Source: Ruminococcus sp. (GTDB lineage Bacteria; Bacillota; Clostridia; Oscillospirales; Ruminococcaceae). Taken from it: 64,000 bases of DNA. Both the position numbers and the translations under genes were made by a program. The stretch is taken from positions 1 through 64,000 of the forward strand of contig JAJQIH010000006.1 of the NCBI GenBank assembly GCA_021199305.1, in the 5' to 3' direction. The notes under the pieces are model-generated. The model was not told the origin of the DNA and searched no databases. It saw only the letters and a program-made list of their open reading frames with translations. Position 1 is the stretch's first letter, and every line of letters starts with the position of its first letter. Of this stretch, positions 35,744 through 44,877 are shown piece by piece.

Positions 35744-36589
35744 TTATTTCCTTAAAAACTTTTTGTACGCCCAGCCTGTAAACTTTTCGGGCATAATAAA
35801 CAGGATAAGCTGTGCGACGGTAGGAACCAAGAAGTCCCAGAGGGAGGAAAATCCAGCCTTGTGAAGTCCCCAGCGAACCTTTATAAAGCTCTTTGTGTTG
35901 GCGCTGTTTTTGCGGCGCTTGTAGTTGTCCTTGGTAACACGATACTTTACTAAAACCTCGGGCAGGTTTTCACAAACTGCGCCCTCCATCAGCATTTTCG
36001 TTATGAACTCATAGTCCTCGCAGCGCTTGATGTCGGTATAGCCGCCAACCTTTTGCGCAAAGGACTTTCTATAGACAAGCGTCTGATTGTTAAACGGATT
36101 TCTTCTTTTTGCAAATTTTAAAATCTCCTCGTGAGTCAACGGAGTTTTCTTGACCGCAATAGGCTGTCTTGTAGTGTCGTCAAATTCTTCAATATAGCCG
36201 CCAATCATATCTAGCTTCGGTTTTTTTACAAACATCATAAGCTGAAGCCTGAATCTGTCAGGAACGCAAATGTCGTCAGAATCCATTTTGGCTATAAGCT
36301 CGTTGCGGCAGGCTTTAATACCTTCGTTCGCCGCCATTCCCGTACCGACGTTTTCCAGAAGCCGAACCGAATGAAAAATCTCGCTGTACTCGCTTTCAAA
36401 CGCCTTGATAATTACGTTCAGCTCGTCGGTAAGCTTTCCGTCACAGACCAGAACAAGCTCGTCTGGCGGAACGGTCTGCTGCAAAATGCTCTCTAAGCTC
36501 TCGGTCAGGTTCGCAGGCTTTTCCTTAACGTACACTGACATCAGAACGCTGTACGGCGGCAAATTCTTTCTTATAAAATCCATATCCAT
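35744..36589 (-). CDS. Family 2 glycosyltransferase
   Basis: A protein of about 281 residues with the GT-A fold. It starts near PYSVLMSVYVKEKPANLTE, and the nucleotide-sugar and metal site includes LIAKMDSDDICVPDRFRLQ. A C-terminal amphipathic or membrane-associated stretch is VPTVAQLILFIMPEKFTGWA. No strong ribosome site marks the start; the ATG at 36589 is chosen over a TTG three codons earlier. It probably adds a sugar to a surface polysaccharide, in line with the divergent sugar transferase gene. The sugar is unknown. Confidence 0.88.
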   Translation of the reverse strand: MDMDFIRKNLPPYSVLMSVYVKEKPANLTESLESILQQTVPPDELVLVCDGKLTDELNVIIKAFESEYSEIFHSVRLLENVGTGMAANEGIKACRNELIAKMDSDDICVPDRFRLQLMMFVKKPKLDMIGGYIEEFDDTTRQPIAVKKTPLTHEEILKFAKRRNPFNNQTLVYRKSFAQKVGGYTDIKRCEDYEFITKMLMEGAVCENLPEVLVKYRVTKDNYKRRKNSANTKSFIKVRWGLHKAGFSSLWDFLVPTVAQLILFIMPEKFTGWAYKKFLRK

Positions 36590-36638
36590 AAAGGTCAAGT
36601 TCCAATCATTATTTTTTGGTGCGAATGCACTATACCTA

Positions 36639-36667
36639 TTTTACTATACAATGCTATGTTTTGTCAA
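36639..36667 (-). promoter_or_regulatory. Promoter of the GT2 gene
   Basis: On the minus strand TTGACA (36667-36662), 18 bases, TAAAAT (36644-36639). It lies 40 bases from the facing promoter of the sugar transferase. Confidence 0.65.
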
Positions 36668-36707
36668 TGAGATAAAACCCAAAATCCAAAGTATGTAAAA
36701 ATATGCC

Positions 36708-36736
36708 TTGAAATGTAGCCGAATTTGTGGTATACT
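36708..36736 (+). promoter_or_regulatory. Promoter of the polyprenyl sugar transferase gene
   Basis: TTGAAA (36708-36713), 17 bases, TATACT (36731-36736) with extended -10 TGG. The leader to the gene is about 120 bases. Confidence 0.75.
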
Positions 36737-36863
36737 ACTTCTTAATGGGAAGTGTTGCTCTTTTGTGAAAATTTCAAACGAGCGATATTCTTATCAGATG
36801 CCAATGATAGCAGGAAATCAAGAGGTTTAAAAGCTGTCTGTCCGAAAGGTGGTAATACGGAAC

Positions 36864-38267
36864 TTGAAGAATAAGGAACAATTTAAACGAATGATAATGT
36901 TTATGTTTGCGCTTATCATCGTCATAGTTCTTGGTGCGGCGTTTAATGCTACCTGGCAAAATTACTACAACTATTCTCCAGAGCTCAGAACGGATACCTT
37001 CTGGGCAAGAGGTAACATACTGTTAGAGCTTGTATATATGCTCGTATATATAATGTTTTCAAGGTTAGTCAACGGCTACAAGGTAGGTTCGCTTAAAATT
37101 TCAGGACTTGTCCTTTCGCAAACGCTTGCTATTATTATGACAAACTTTGTAATGTACATTATGATAAGCCTTATCAGGCGTGGATTTTTATCCTTGGCGC
37201 CGATGTTTGCATTAACTATGTTTGATCTGGCAGTTGCTATAATCTGGAGCATAGCTTCCAAAAAGGTGTACGCTCATATCTATCCGCCAAAGCGAATGAT
37301 TATCGTTTACGGAAGCAAGGCGGCAAGAGATCTGGTTCAGAAAATGAGTATGCGGGTGGACAAGTATATCATCTGCACATCAATAAGCATCAGCGTACCG
37401 CTCGAAGAAATCAAGGAAAAGGTAGTAGACTACGACGGACTTATTATTTGCGACATACCGGCGGACATAAGAAACAAGCTTTTGAAATTCGCTTATGAAA
37501 AGTCGCTTCGGACTTATATCAACCCGAAAATCTCCGATATAATTTTAAAGGGCTGCGATGAGATTCACGTTCTGGATACGCCCCTTTACCTTTCAAGAAA
37601 TATCGGCTTTACCTTTGAGGAAAAAATTATCAAGCGAACGATTGATATTGTTTTAAGTCTGGTTTGCGTAATACTAACCTCTCCTATTATGCTGATTTGC
37701 GCTCTGCTTATCAAGCTTTACGACGGGGGACCGGTATTTTATAAGCAGGTGCGTCTGACTCGTGACCGCAAGGAGTTTTACGTTTACAAATTCAGAAGTA
37801 TGATAGAAAACGCTGAGAAGGACGGAAAGCCACGACTTGCAACCGAAAAGGACGACAGAATTACTCCGATAGGGCGGTTTATGAGAAAGGTTCGCTTTGA
37901 CGAGCTTCCGCAGCTTTTAAACGTTTTAAAGGGAGATATGTCCTTTGTAGGGCCGCGTCCTGAAAGACCTGAAATCGCTGAGGCTTATGAGCATTATATG
38001 CCTGAATTTGCTTACCGTTTAAAGGTAAAGGCAGGACTTACAGGCTACGCTCAGATTTTAGGAAAATACAACACAACACCATATGATAAATTAAAGCTCG
38101 ATTTAATGTATATTGAACAGTATTCTTTGCTGCTCGATTTGCGTATACTATTACAGACAATAAAAATTCTGTTTACGCCTGAAAGCACTGAGGGAATTGC
38201 CGAGGACGAATATACTCCTTCCGCAAAGGCGCCCGAAAAGATCAAGGAATCAGGTAACAACGACTGA
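36864..38267 (+). CDS. Polyprenyl-phosphate sugar phosphotransferase (exopolysaccharide initiation)
   Basis: A 468-residue membrane enzyme. The N-terminal half has four to five helices (IMFMFALIIVIVLGAAFNAT, LLELVYMLVYIMFS, LAIIMTNFVMYIMISL) and a CoA-binding-like fold. The C-terminal bacterial sugar transferase domain has KRTIDIVLSLVCVILTSPIM, FYVYKFRSM and DELPQLLNVLKGDMSFVGPR. It loads the first sugar-phosphate onto undecaprenyl phosphate. The start is uncertain: AAAGGTGGT at 36845-36852 favours the TTG at 36864, while a GTG at 36849 overlaps that site. It is 13 bases before a CAP-domain gene. Confidence 0.92.
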   Translation: MKNKEQFKRMIMFMFALIIVIVLGAAFNATWQNYYNYSPELRTDTFWARGNILLELVYMLVYIMFSRLVNGYKVGSLKISGLVLSQTLAIIMTNFVMYIMISLIRRGFLSLAPMFALTMFDLAVAIIWSIASKKVYAHIYPPKRMIIVYGSKAARDLVQKMSMRVDKYIICTSISISVPLEEIKEKVVDYDGLIICDIPADIRNKLLKFAYEKSLRTYINPKISDIILKGCDEIHVLDTPLYLSRNIGFTFEEKIIKRTIDIVLSLVCVILTSPIMLICALLIKLYDGGPVFYKQVRLTRDRKEFYVYKFRSMIENAEKDGKPRLATEKDDRITPIGRFMRKVRFDELPQLLNVLKGDMSFVGPRPERPEIAEAYEHYMPEFAYRLKVKAGLTGYAQILGKYNTTPYDKLKLDLMYIEQYSLLLDLRILLQTIKILFTPESTEGIAEDEYTPSAKAPEKIKESGNND

Positions 38268-38280
38268 AGGGAAATGACTT

Positions 38281-39432
38281 ATGAAAAATCTTATGGAGAA
38301 GCTTCAAAAGCATGAGCGATCGATAGCTGCAGTAGTATTCTGTATAGGAATAGCTATGATTTTGCTGTACGTTTATGCGGCAGCCCTTTATATCAACTCC
38401 GAAACCGAAGTTTTAGAGCAGAAGCTTTCTGCTATTTCAATCGAAGGTACCGGAGAAATTTATACTGCCGATTATTCTCTTGACATCCAGACGGACGAAA
38501 CTACAGGAGAAGAGATTATCGCTTCCTTCGAGCTTGACGCAATTACGTCTATAAAGCAGGTTGACGGAAAGTATATTATAATAACAAATACTGGCATTGA
38601 GTACACGTCCTTTGAATTTCTGGACGACGATGGTAATATGCTCACAGCTTATGTTTCAGACGGCGAGCTTCGCTTTGAAAATGTAGCTGGAGCGGAGGTA
38701 GAAGAATTTACTGTAAACACTCACCTTGTCACAATGCAAGACGGCGTGCTTTATGCCGACGGATACGCTTTGCAGGTTTCAAACGAGGAAGCAACTACTA
38801 CAACCACAACAACCAAGTCAACCACAACAACTACAACTACCACCACAACTACCACCACGACCACAACTACTACATCAAAGGCTACAACCAAAGCTACAAC
38901 TACAACAACAAAGGCTGCCGTTACTACTCAGGCGACAACTCAGGCTACCACAAAGGCGACAACAAAAGCAACTACTACCACTACCACCAAGAAGGCGACA
39001 ACAACTACTACTACAACTACAATAGTTACCTATACGCCGAGCGGTGATGCGGCGGAGGTTTTAAAGCTTGTAAATGCTGAAAGAAAGAAATACGGACTCA
39101 GTGAGCTAAAGGCAATAGTTACACTCGATCAGGCAGCATTGGTTCGTGCAAGGGAAGTAGTTTCCGTTCAGGACCACATTCGTCCCGACGGAAGGTCAAT
39201 AAGCACAGTTCTGAGCGATTACGGACTATCGTTTCGATATATGGGTGAAAATATAGCCTGCGGTTCAGCTTCAGCCGAAGAGGTTGTAAGCGACTGGATG
39301 AATTCCGCAAACCACAAGGCAAATATTTTAAACGCTAATTACGAATATATGGGACTTGGACACGTATACGTTTCCAACGACTCTAACAACTATTACGACT
39401 ACTGGGTACAGCTGTTCTATACTCCGCTATAA
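38281..39432 (+). CDS. CAP/SCP-domain surface protein with a Thr-rich linker (copy 1)
   Basis: A 383-residue protein: membrane anchor (15-37), a 125-residue strand-rich domain (45-170) shared with the next gene, a Thr linker with Lys/Ala (171-248), and a C-terminal CAP domain (260-383). The CAP landmarks are VLKLVNAERKKYGL, His300 in QDHIRPDGR, Glu324 in YMGENIACG, and NHKANILNANY. Secreted bacterial CAP proteins have unclear activity, and some bind metals or act at the wall. It is probably co-transcribed with the sugar transferase 13 bases upstream. Confidence 0.88.
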   Translation: MKNLMEKLQKHERSIAAVVFCIGIAMILLYVYAAALYINSETEVLEQKLSAISIEGTGEIYTADYSLDIQTDETTGEEIIASFELDAITSIKQVDGKYIIITNTGIEYTSFEFLDDDGNMLTAYVSDGELRFENVAGAEVEEFTVNTHLVTMQDGVLYADGYALQVSNEEATTTTTTTKSTTTTTTTTTTTTTTTTTTSKATTKATTTTTKAAVTTQATTQATTKATTKATTTTTTKKATTTTTTTTIVTYTPSGDAAEVLKLVNAERKKYGLSELKAIVTLDQAALVRAREVVSVQDHIRPDGRSISTVLSDYGLSFRYMGENIACGSASAEEVVSDWMNSANHKANILNANYEYMGLGHVYVSNDSNNYYDYWVQLFYTPL

Positions 39433-39466
39433 TATAAACAGAAGTCCTTTAGTCAACTGAAAAAAT

Positions 39467-39492
39467 GCCGCCTGTCGAGCAGAATCGGCGGC
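39467..39492 (+). terminator. Hairpin between the two CAP genes
   Basis: GCCGCC (39467-39472) pairs with GGCGGC (39487-39492) around a 14-base loop. The following sequence is not a clean T-run, so it is a weak terminator or a processing site. Confidence 0.4.
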
Positions 39493-39518
39493 GGCTTTGT
39501 TAAATGGATGTGTGAAGA

Positions 39519-40841
39519 TTGAAGAAGCTACAAAGAGCAGGTGCCGTGCTGGTATCTCTTATAATACTTGCTGTTGCGGCGGGCGCCGTTTACTTTGTTT
39601 TTAAGTCTGACAGCGATACGGGAAAGTCTGAGCTTGCAGAGCTTAGCATTTCGGGAATTACACTTGAAGGGGATGAAACCTTTGAGGCAGTAGACGCTGT
39701 TACAAAGGTAACGGTCGAGGGAACTGAAAAGGAATATGTTGAAAGCTTTATGCTTGACGCTGTAACCTATATAAAGCTTGACGGCGAGGATAGCTATAAG
39801 CTTTGCGATTCGCTCGGAAACAGACTATCACAAAGCGAGTTTTTAGACGATTTAGGAAACAGACTGACTGTAAAGGAAGAAAACGGAAAGCTGACCTTTA
39901 AAACAAGCTCAGGAAGTGAAACGAACACGTTTCTTGTAAACGGCCACACGCTGGAGGTTGTAGACGGAAGCATTTATATCGACCTTCTGACTATGAAGGT
40001 TTTGCACGCTGAGCCGACAAGCGAAACGACAACCACTACTACCACCACGAAAAAGACAACCGCCAGCGGAGAAAAGTCAAAGTTCACGGCGGCACCGAAA
40101 ACTACAACGACCGAGCCTACAACCACCACTACCACGACCGCTGAAACGGACGAGGAAGGAAATACCATAACCACCACAACGGAGGAAACTGAGGAAACTA
40201 CCACTACGACTACTACCACAACGACGACAACCACAACAACTACTAAGAAAACGACCACAACGACTGAGGAAACTACAACAACCACCACTACCACAACGAC
40301 AACCACCACAACAACCCTTCCCGATTACGACCCTGTTGACAGCTATTGTACAGAGCTTTTAAGGCTTGTAAACCTGGAGCGTACAAACAGGGGACTTGAG
40401 CCGCTTACAGCGTATAAAACTCTCGATCAGGCGGCGCTTGTAAGAGCGAAGGAAATTTCTCAAAGCTTTTCGCACACAAGACTTGACGGCAGAGAGCTTA
40501 AAACGATAATGAGCGATTATGGCTTGTCGTTTGCACTGTATGGAGAAAATATTGCCGCAGGTCAGCAGAGCGCTATTGATACCGTTTCTCAATGGATGTC
40601 AAGCGAAAGCATGAAGAGCAATATTTTAAACCCTGATTTTGTATATTTTGGAAGCTCGCACTTTTACGTTGAGGACGACGAAAATTATAATTTTGAATAC
40701 TGGACGGCGTGCTTCTATACGCCGCTAGGCGAGGAAACTACAACTCTTCCTGAAAATCCGGTTCCGGAAGACACGACAACAACCACCGCCGCAGATGCTG
40801 ATAAGGCGGAGGATACAACCACAAAGAAAAAAGAAGAGTAA
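39519..40841 (+). CDS. CAP/SCP-domain surface protein with Thr-rich linker (copy 2)
   Basis: A 440-residue paralogue of the preceding gene: membrane anchor (7-27), the same strand-rich domain (40-155, with SEFLDDLGNRLTVKEENGKL), a Thr/Glu/Lys linker (168-265), the CAP domain (271-397) and a second Thr/Lys/Glu tail. His318 (QSFSHTRLDGR) and Glu342 (LYGENIAAG) are kept, but the usual HxxNIL histidine is Met (ESMKSNIL). The start is a TTG at 39519 with only a weak ribosome site, so translation may lean on the upstream gene. Confidence 0.86.
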   Translation: MKKLQRAGAVLVSLIILAVAAGAVYFVFKSDSDTGKSELAELSISGITLEGDETFEAVDAVTKVTVEGTEKEYVESFMLDAVTYIKLDGEDSYKLCDSLGNRLSQSEFLDDLGNRLTVKEENGKLTFKTSSGSETNTFLVNGHTLEVVDGSIYIDLLTMKVLHAEPTSETTTTTTTTKKTTASGEKSKFTAAPKTTTTEPTTTTTTTAETDEEGNTITTTTEETEETTTTTTTTTTTTTTTTKKTTTTTEETTTTTTTTTTTTTTTLPDYDPVDSYCTELLRLVNLERTNRGLEPLTAYKTLDQAALVRAKEISQSFSHTRLDGRELKTIMSDYGLSFALYGENIAAGQQSAIDTVSQWMSSESMKSNILNPDFVYFGSSHFYVEDDENYNFEYWTACFYTPLGEETTTLPENPVPEDTTTTTAADADKAEDTTTKKKEE

Positions 40842-40863
40842 AGCTTTTTACGCATAAAAAATT

Positions 40864-40893
40864 ACCGCTACGGTTTTCCGCAGCGGTATTTTT
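40864..40893. terminator. Bidirectional terminator between the CAP genes and the hydrogenase operon
   Basis: ACCGCTACGG (40864-40873) pairs with CCGCAGCGGT (40878-40887), one mismatch, around TTTT. A T-run follows on the plus strand and an A-run precedes it, so it works in both directions between convergent genes. Confidence 0.85.
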
Positions 40894-40910
40894 GTATCTT
40901 TGGTTTTGAC

Positions 40911-42677
40911 TTATTTGTAAAGTCCTCTCTTAACGTAAGAGGTATGCAATACGTGATGAGCCTTTTCGCTTCCCGGCTCGCCGAAGTATTCAGCGTAAAC
41001 CTGCTTGATAGCTGGATTCTCGTGAGATTTTCTTATCGGCATATTCTTATCAATGTCGTAAAGAACCTTAGCACGAAGTCCCTTGATATCAACGGTATTT
41101 CTTACCCAGCCTGGCTGTTGTGGCTGACCGCCGCCGTTTACACAGCCGCCCGGGCAACCCATAATTTCAATAAACTGATAATCAGCCTCGCCTGATTTAA
41201 CCTTGTTCAGAAGCTCTCTTGCATTAGCAAGTCCTGAAGCTACCGCAACCTTGATGGTTGTTCCAGCAACGTCATATGAAGCTTCCTTGATGCCCTCGGT
41301 TCCTCTGACGTCTGTAAATTCAACAGCTTCAAGCTCTTCGCCTGTAAGTGTTTCAACAGCAGTTCTGAGAGCTGCCTCCATAACGCCGCCTGTAGCTCCG
41401 AAGATAACGCCTGCGCCTGTTGAAATTCCAAGAGGTGCGTCAAATTCTTCGTTTTCAAGCTCTGTGAACTTGATTCCTGCTCTGTCAATCATTCTTGCAA
41501 GCTCACGTGTTGTGATAGCAAAATCAACGTCAGCAACTCCAGCAGCGTCCTCGTCATCTCTGCCAATCTCAAACTTTTTAGCTGTACAAGGCATAACAGC
41601 AACAACTATCATATCTTCAGGCTTGATTCCCATCTTCTCAGCGTAATATGTCTTAGCTGTTGCGCCAAACATCTGCATAGGAGATTTACATGACGAAAGA
41701 TTTTCTGTCATATCAGGGAAGTAATGCTCGCAGTATTTAACCCATCCTGGTGAGCAGGAGGTTATAAGCGGAAGCTTTCCGCCGTTTTTAAATCTGTCCA
41801 GAAACTCGTTTGCTTCCTCCATAATAGTGAGGTCAGCAGCAAAGTCGGTATCGAATACCTTGTCAAATCCAAGACGTCTGAGAGCAGCCGCCATTTTTCC
41901 TTCAACGTCAGTACCGATCGGATAACCAAATTCCTCGCCTAAAGCAGCACGAACAGCAGGAGCAGTCTGTACGATAACAGTTTTGCTCTCGTCAGCAAGC
42001 GCTTCAAAGATAGCTGCTGTGTTGTCCTTTTCGTAAAGAGCGCCAACAGGACAAACTGAAATACACTGTCCGCAGGAAACGCAGGAGGTATTACCTAAAT
42101 CGTCCTCAAAAGCACAGGAGATATTTGTCCTGAATCCTCTTTCGTTTGCGCCGATAATTCCGATACCCTGAGTCTTTTCACAGACTGCAACGCATCTTCT
42201 GCAGAGAATACACTTGTTGTTATCTCTTACCATATGAGGAGCGGAGGTGTCAAGCTCAAACTTGGTAACCTCACCGTCGTAAGCGCTTTCAGCGTCAACG
42301 CCCATATCCTTACAGAGCTTCTGAAGCTCACAGTTGCCGCTTCTTACACAGGAGAGGCACTTTCTCTCGTGGTTTGAAAGAATAAGCTCGAGAGTTTTCT
42401 TTCTTGAATCGATTACCTTTGGTGTATTAGTATAAATATGCATACCCTCAGAAATAGGGTATACGCAAGAAGCGACCATTTTCTTAGGACCCATCGCTTC
42501 TCCTCTTTTTTCTGAAACCTCAACGATACATATTCTGCAAGCGCCGATTTCATTTATATCCTTGAGGAAACAAAGAGTAGGAATTTCAACGTTTGCAAGC
42601 CTTGCAGCTTCAAGCACCGTTATTCCCTTAGGAGCCTCAAACTCCATTCCGTTTATTTTAATGTTTAGCATATCCAT
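40911..42677 (-). CDS. hndD: [FeFe] hydrogenase catalytic subunit
   Basis: A 588-residue group A hydrogenase. The N-terminus is a [2Fe-2S] ferredoxin domain (PTLCFLKDINEIGACRICIV), followed by a His-Cys3 cluster region and two [4Fe-4S] sites (CILCRRCVAVCEKTQ, CVSCGQCISVCPVGAL). The H-cluster motifs are ITSCSPGWVKYCEHYFP, VMPCTAKKFEIGR and IMGCPGGCVNGGGQP. The small C-terminal subunit domain is fused. AAGGAGGG sets the ATG at 42677, so the longer frame that overlaps hndC is rejected. With hndA-C it forms the electron-bifurcating NAD-linked hydrogenase. Confidence 0.96.
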   Translation of the reverse strand: MDMLNIKINGMEFEAPKGITVLEAARLANVEIPTLCFLKDINEIGACRICIVEVSEKRGEAMGPKKMVASCVYPISEGMHIYTNTPKVIDSRKKTLELILSNHERKCLSCVRSGNCELQKLCKDMGVDAESAYDGEVTKFELDTSAPHMVRDNNKCILCRRCVAVCEKTQGIGIIGANERGFRTNISCAFEDDLGNTSCVSCGQCISVCPVGALYEKDNTAAIFEALADESKTVIVQTAPAVRAALGEEFGYPIGTDVEGKMAAALRRLGFDKVFDTDFAADLTIMEEANEFLDRFKNGGKLPLITSCSPGWVKYCEHYFPDMTENLSSCKSPMQMFGATAKTYYAEKMGIKPEDMIVVAVMPCTAKKFEIGRDDEDAAGVADVDFAITTRELARMIDRAGIKFTELENEEFDAPLGISTGAGVIFGATGGVMEAALRTAVETLTGEELEAVEFTDVRGTEGIKEASYDVAGTTIKVAVASGLANARELLNKVKSGEADYQFIEIMGCPGGCVNGGGQPQQPGWVRNTVDIKGLRAKVLYDIDKNMPIRKSHENPAIKQVYAEYFGEPGSEKAHHVLHTSYVKRGLYK

Positions 42678-42691
42678 CTTTGGCTCCCTCC

Positions 42692-44485
42692 TTACTTCTT
42701 GGAAATTGCGCCGAACTTGCAGGCTTCCATACAAGCGCCGCACTTCAGGCACTTATTCTGATCTATCATATGTGGCTGTTTTACAGTACCTGTGATAGCG
42801 CCAGCAGGACACTTTCTTGAACACAGCGTACAACCACGACACTTGTCAGGATCGATGTTGTATTTCAAGAGATCCTTACAAACGCCCGCAGGACAGGTCT
42901 TGTCAACTACGTGAGCTACATATTCATCTCTGAAATAACGCAGGGTTGAAAGAACTGGGTTTGGAGCTGTCTGACCAAGTCCGCAGAGCGAATTTGCTTT
43001 AATATAGTAGCAAAGCTCTTCGATCTTGTCGAGGTCCTCAAGAGTTCCCTGACCCTTTGTGATTTTATCAAGCATTTCGTAAAGACGCTTTGTACCAAGA
43101 CGGCAAGGAGTACACTTTCCGCAGGATTCGTCAACTGTAAATGCAAGGAAGAACTTAGCAATATCTACCATACAGTTGTCCTCATCCATTACGATAAGTC
43201 CGCCAGAACCCATCATTGATCCGATAGCGATAAGGTTATCGTAGTCGATAGGAACGTCGTAATGCTCAGCTGGAATACATCCGCCTGAAGGACCGCCTGT
43301 CTGAGCTGCCTTGAATTTTTTGCCGTTAGGAATACCGCCGCCGATTTCCTCAATAACAGTTCTTAGCGTTGTTCCCATCGGAACCTCAACAAGTCCTGTG
43401 TTCTTGATTTTTCCGCCGAGAGCGAATACCTTGGTACCCTTGCTCTTTGCAGTTCCCATTGATGAGAACCACTCTGCGCCGTTCAGAATAATCTGAGGTA
43501 CGTTAGCGTAAGTTTCAACGTTATTTAAAATAGTAGGCTTTCCGAAAAGTCCCTTTTCAGCAGGGAATGGAGGACGAGGTCTAGGCTCTCCTCTGTTTCC
43601 TTCGATTGAGGTCATAAGAGCAGTTTCCTCACCGCAAACGAAAGCTCCTGCGCCAAGACGCAAGCCGATGTCAAAGTCAAAGCCTGTTCCGAAAATGTTC
43701 TTTCCGAGCATTCCGTATTCTCTTGCCTGATTGATTGCGATTTCAAGACGCTTTACAGCAATAGGGTATTCGGCACGAACGTAGATGTAGCCCTGTGATG
43801 CGCCGATAGCGTAGCCTGCGATTGCCATAGCTTCAAGAACAACGTGCGGGTCGCCCTCTAAAACTGAACGGTCCATAAATGCACCAGGGTCGCCTTCGTC
43901 AGCGTTACAGCAAACGTACTTCTGGTCAGCGTCAGGAACGATATTTCTTGCAAGACGCCATTTCATACCTGTCGGGAAGCCGCCGCCGCCTCTTCCACGA
44001 AGACCAGAGTCCAGAATTGTCTGGATAACGTCCTCAGGAGTCATTTCTGTAAGAGCCTTGCCAAGCGCTTCATATCCGCCTGTTCCTATGTACTCTTCAA
44101 TGTTTTCAGGACTGATAACTCCGCAGTTACGAAGAGCAACTCTGTGCTGCTTGCTGTAAAATGCGGTGTCCTGAAGGGATTTGATTTCGTTATCAGTTAC
44201 TGTTTCATCATATACAAGACGGGAAACAATTCTTCCCTTTAATAAATGCTCTGAAACGATTTCTGGAATATCCTGCTCCTTTACCATAGAGTAAAAGGTG
44301 CCTTCCGGATAAACAATCATAATCGGGCCAAGTGCGCAAAGTCCGAAGCAGCCTGTTTTAACTACCTCAACTTCGTTTTCAAGTCCGTTAGCCTTTATTT
44401 CTCTTTCAAGTGTGTTGATAATCTGCTGGCTTCCCGAGGAGGTACATCCTGTTCCGCCGCAAACCAATACGTGTGAACGATACAT
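42692..44485 (-). CDS. hndC: Hydrogenase NADH-binding (NuoF-like) subunit
   Basis: A 597-residue flavoprotein. An N-terminal thioredoxin-like ferredoxin domain (HVLVCGGTGCTSSGSQ) is followed by the NuoF core with the NADH and FMN sites (GLRGRGGGGFPTGMKW, CNADEGDPGAFMDRSVLEGD) and the cluster motif ESCGKCTPCRLGT. It ends with two ferredoxin-type [4Fe-4S] motifs (CRGCTLCSRKCPAGAI, CLKCGACMEACKFGAI). AGGAGG precedes the ATG. It is followed by hndD after 14 bases. Confidence 0.95.
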   Translation of the reverse strand: MYRSHVLVCGGTGCTSSGSQQIINTLEREIKANGLENEVEVVKTGCFGLCALGPIMIVYPEGTFYSMVKEQDIPEIVSEHLLKGRIVSRLVYDETVTDNEIKSLQDTAFYSKQHRVALRNCGVISPENIEEYIGTGGYEALGKALTEMTPEDVIQTILDSGLRGRGGGGFPTGMKWRLARNIVPDADQKYVCCNADEGDPGAFMDRSVLEGDPHVVLEAMAIAGYAIGASQGYIYVRAEYPIAVKRLEIAINQAREYGMLGKNIFGTGFDFDIGLRLGAGAFVCGEETALMTSIEGNRGEPRPRPPFPAEKGLFGKPTILNNVETYANVPQIILNGAEWFSSMGTAKSKGTKVFALGGKIKNTGLVEVPMGTTLRTVIEEIGGGIPNGKKFKAAQTGGPSGGCIPAEHYDVPIDYDNLIAIGSMMGSGGLIVMDEDNCMVDIAKFFLAFTVDESCGKCTPCRLGTKRLYEMLDKITKGQGTLEDLDKIEELCYYIKANSLCGLGQTAPNPVLSTLRYFRDEYVAHVVDKTCPAGVCKDLLKYNIDPDKCRGCTLCSRKCPAGAITGTVKQPHMIDQNKCLKCGACMEACKFGAISKK

Positions 44486-44501
44486 ATTAGTACATCCTCC
44501 T

Positions 44502-44861
44502 TTATAGCTTGTACTCGTCGACTACATTTCCGCCGACAAGATGTTTTTCAACGATTTCCTTAGCCTTTTCTGGCGTAAGATTGATGTAGGTTACCTTGTT
44601 TCCGTCAGGCGTTACAACCTGTGCGACAGGCTCGTACTTACAAAGTCCGATACAGCCAGACTGAGAAACCATTACCTCGCCGATAAGTCCGTTTTCAGCA
44701 ACGGCTTCGGCAAATGCGTTAAGTACACCTCTTGCGCCGCTTGCAATTCCGCAGGTAGCCATAGCAACAATAACCTTTGTTGCGTTTGGATCTTCGTGGC
44801 GAAGCGCAATAGTATCACGCATTTTATCTTTGATAGCTTTAAGTTCTTCTAAAGTTTTCAA
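44502..44861 (-). CDS. hndB: Thioredoxin-like [2Fe-2S] ferredoxin subunit HndB
   Basis: A 119-residue protein with the ligand cysteines in VAMATCGIASGARG and SQSGCIGLCKYEPV, the thioredoxin-like ferredoxin pattern. It starts with TTG at 44861, 8 bases from AGGAGG. It lies between the HATPase gene and hndC, the position of hndB in known hydrogenase operons. Confidence 0.9.
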   Translation of the reverse strand: MKTLEELKAIKDKMRDTIALRHEDPNATKVIVAMATCGIASGARGVLNAFAEAVAENGLIGEVMVSQSGCIGLCKYEPVAQVVTPDGNKVTYINLTPEKAKEIVEKHLVGGNVVDEYKL

Positions 44862-44877
44862 ATTATCTTCCTCCTGT

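Noticed and set aside
38780..39030. Repeated ACA/ACC/ACT tracts that look like a tandem repeat or CRISPR
   Set aside because: There are no equal repeats or unique spacers; the tracts are in-frame threonine codons of a surface protein.
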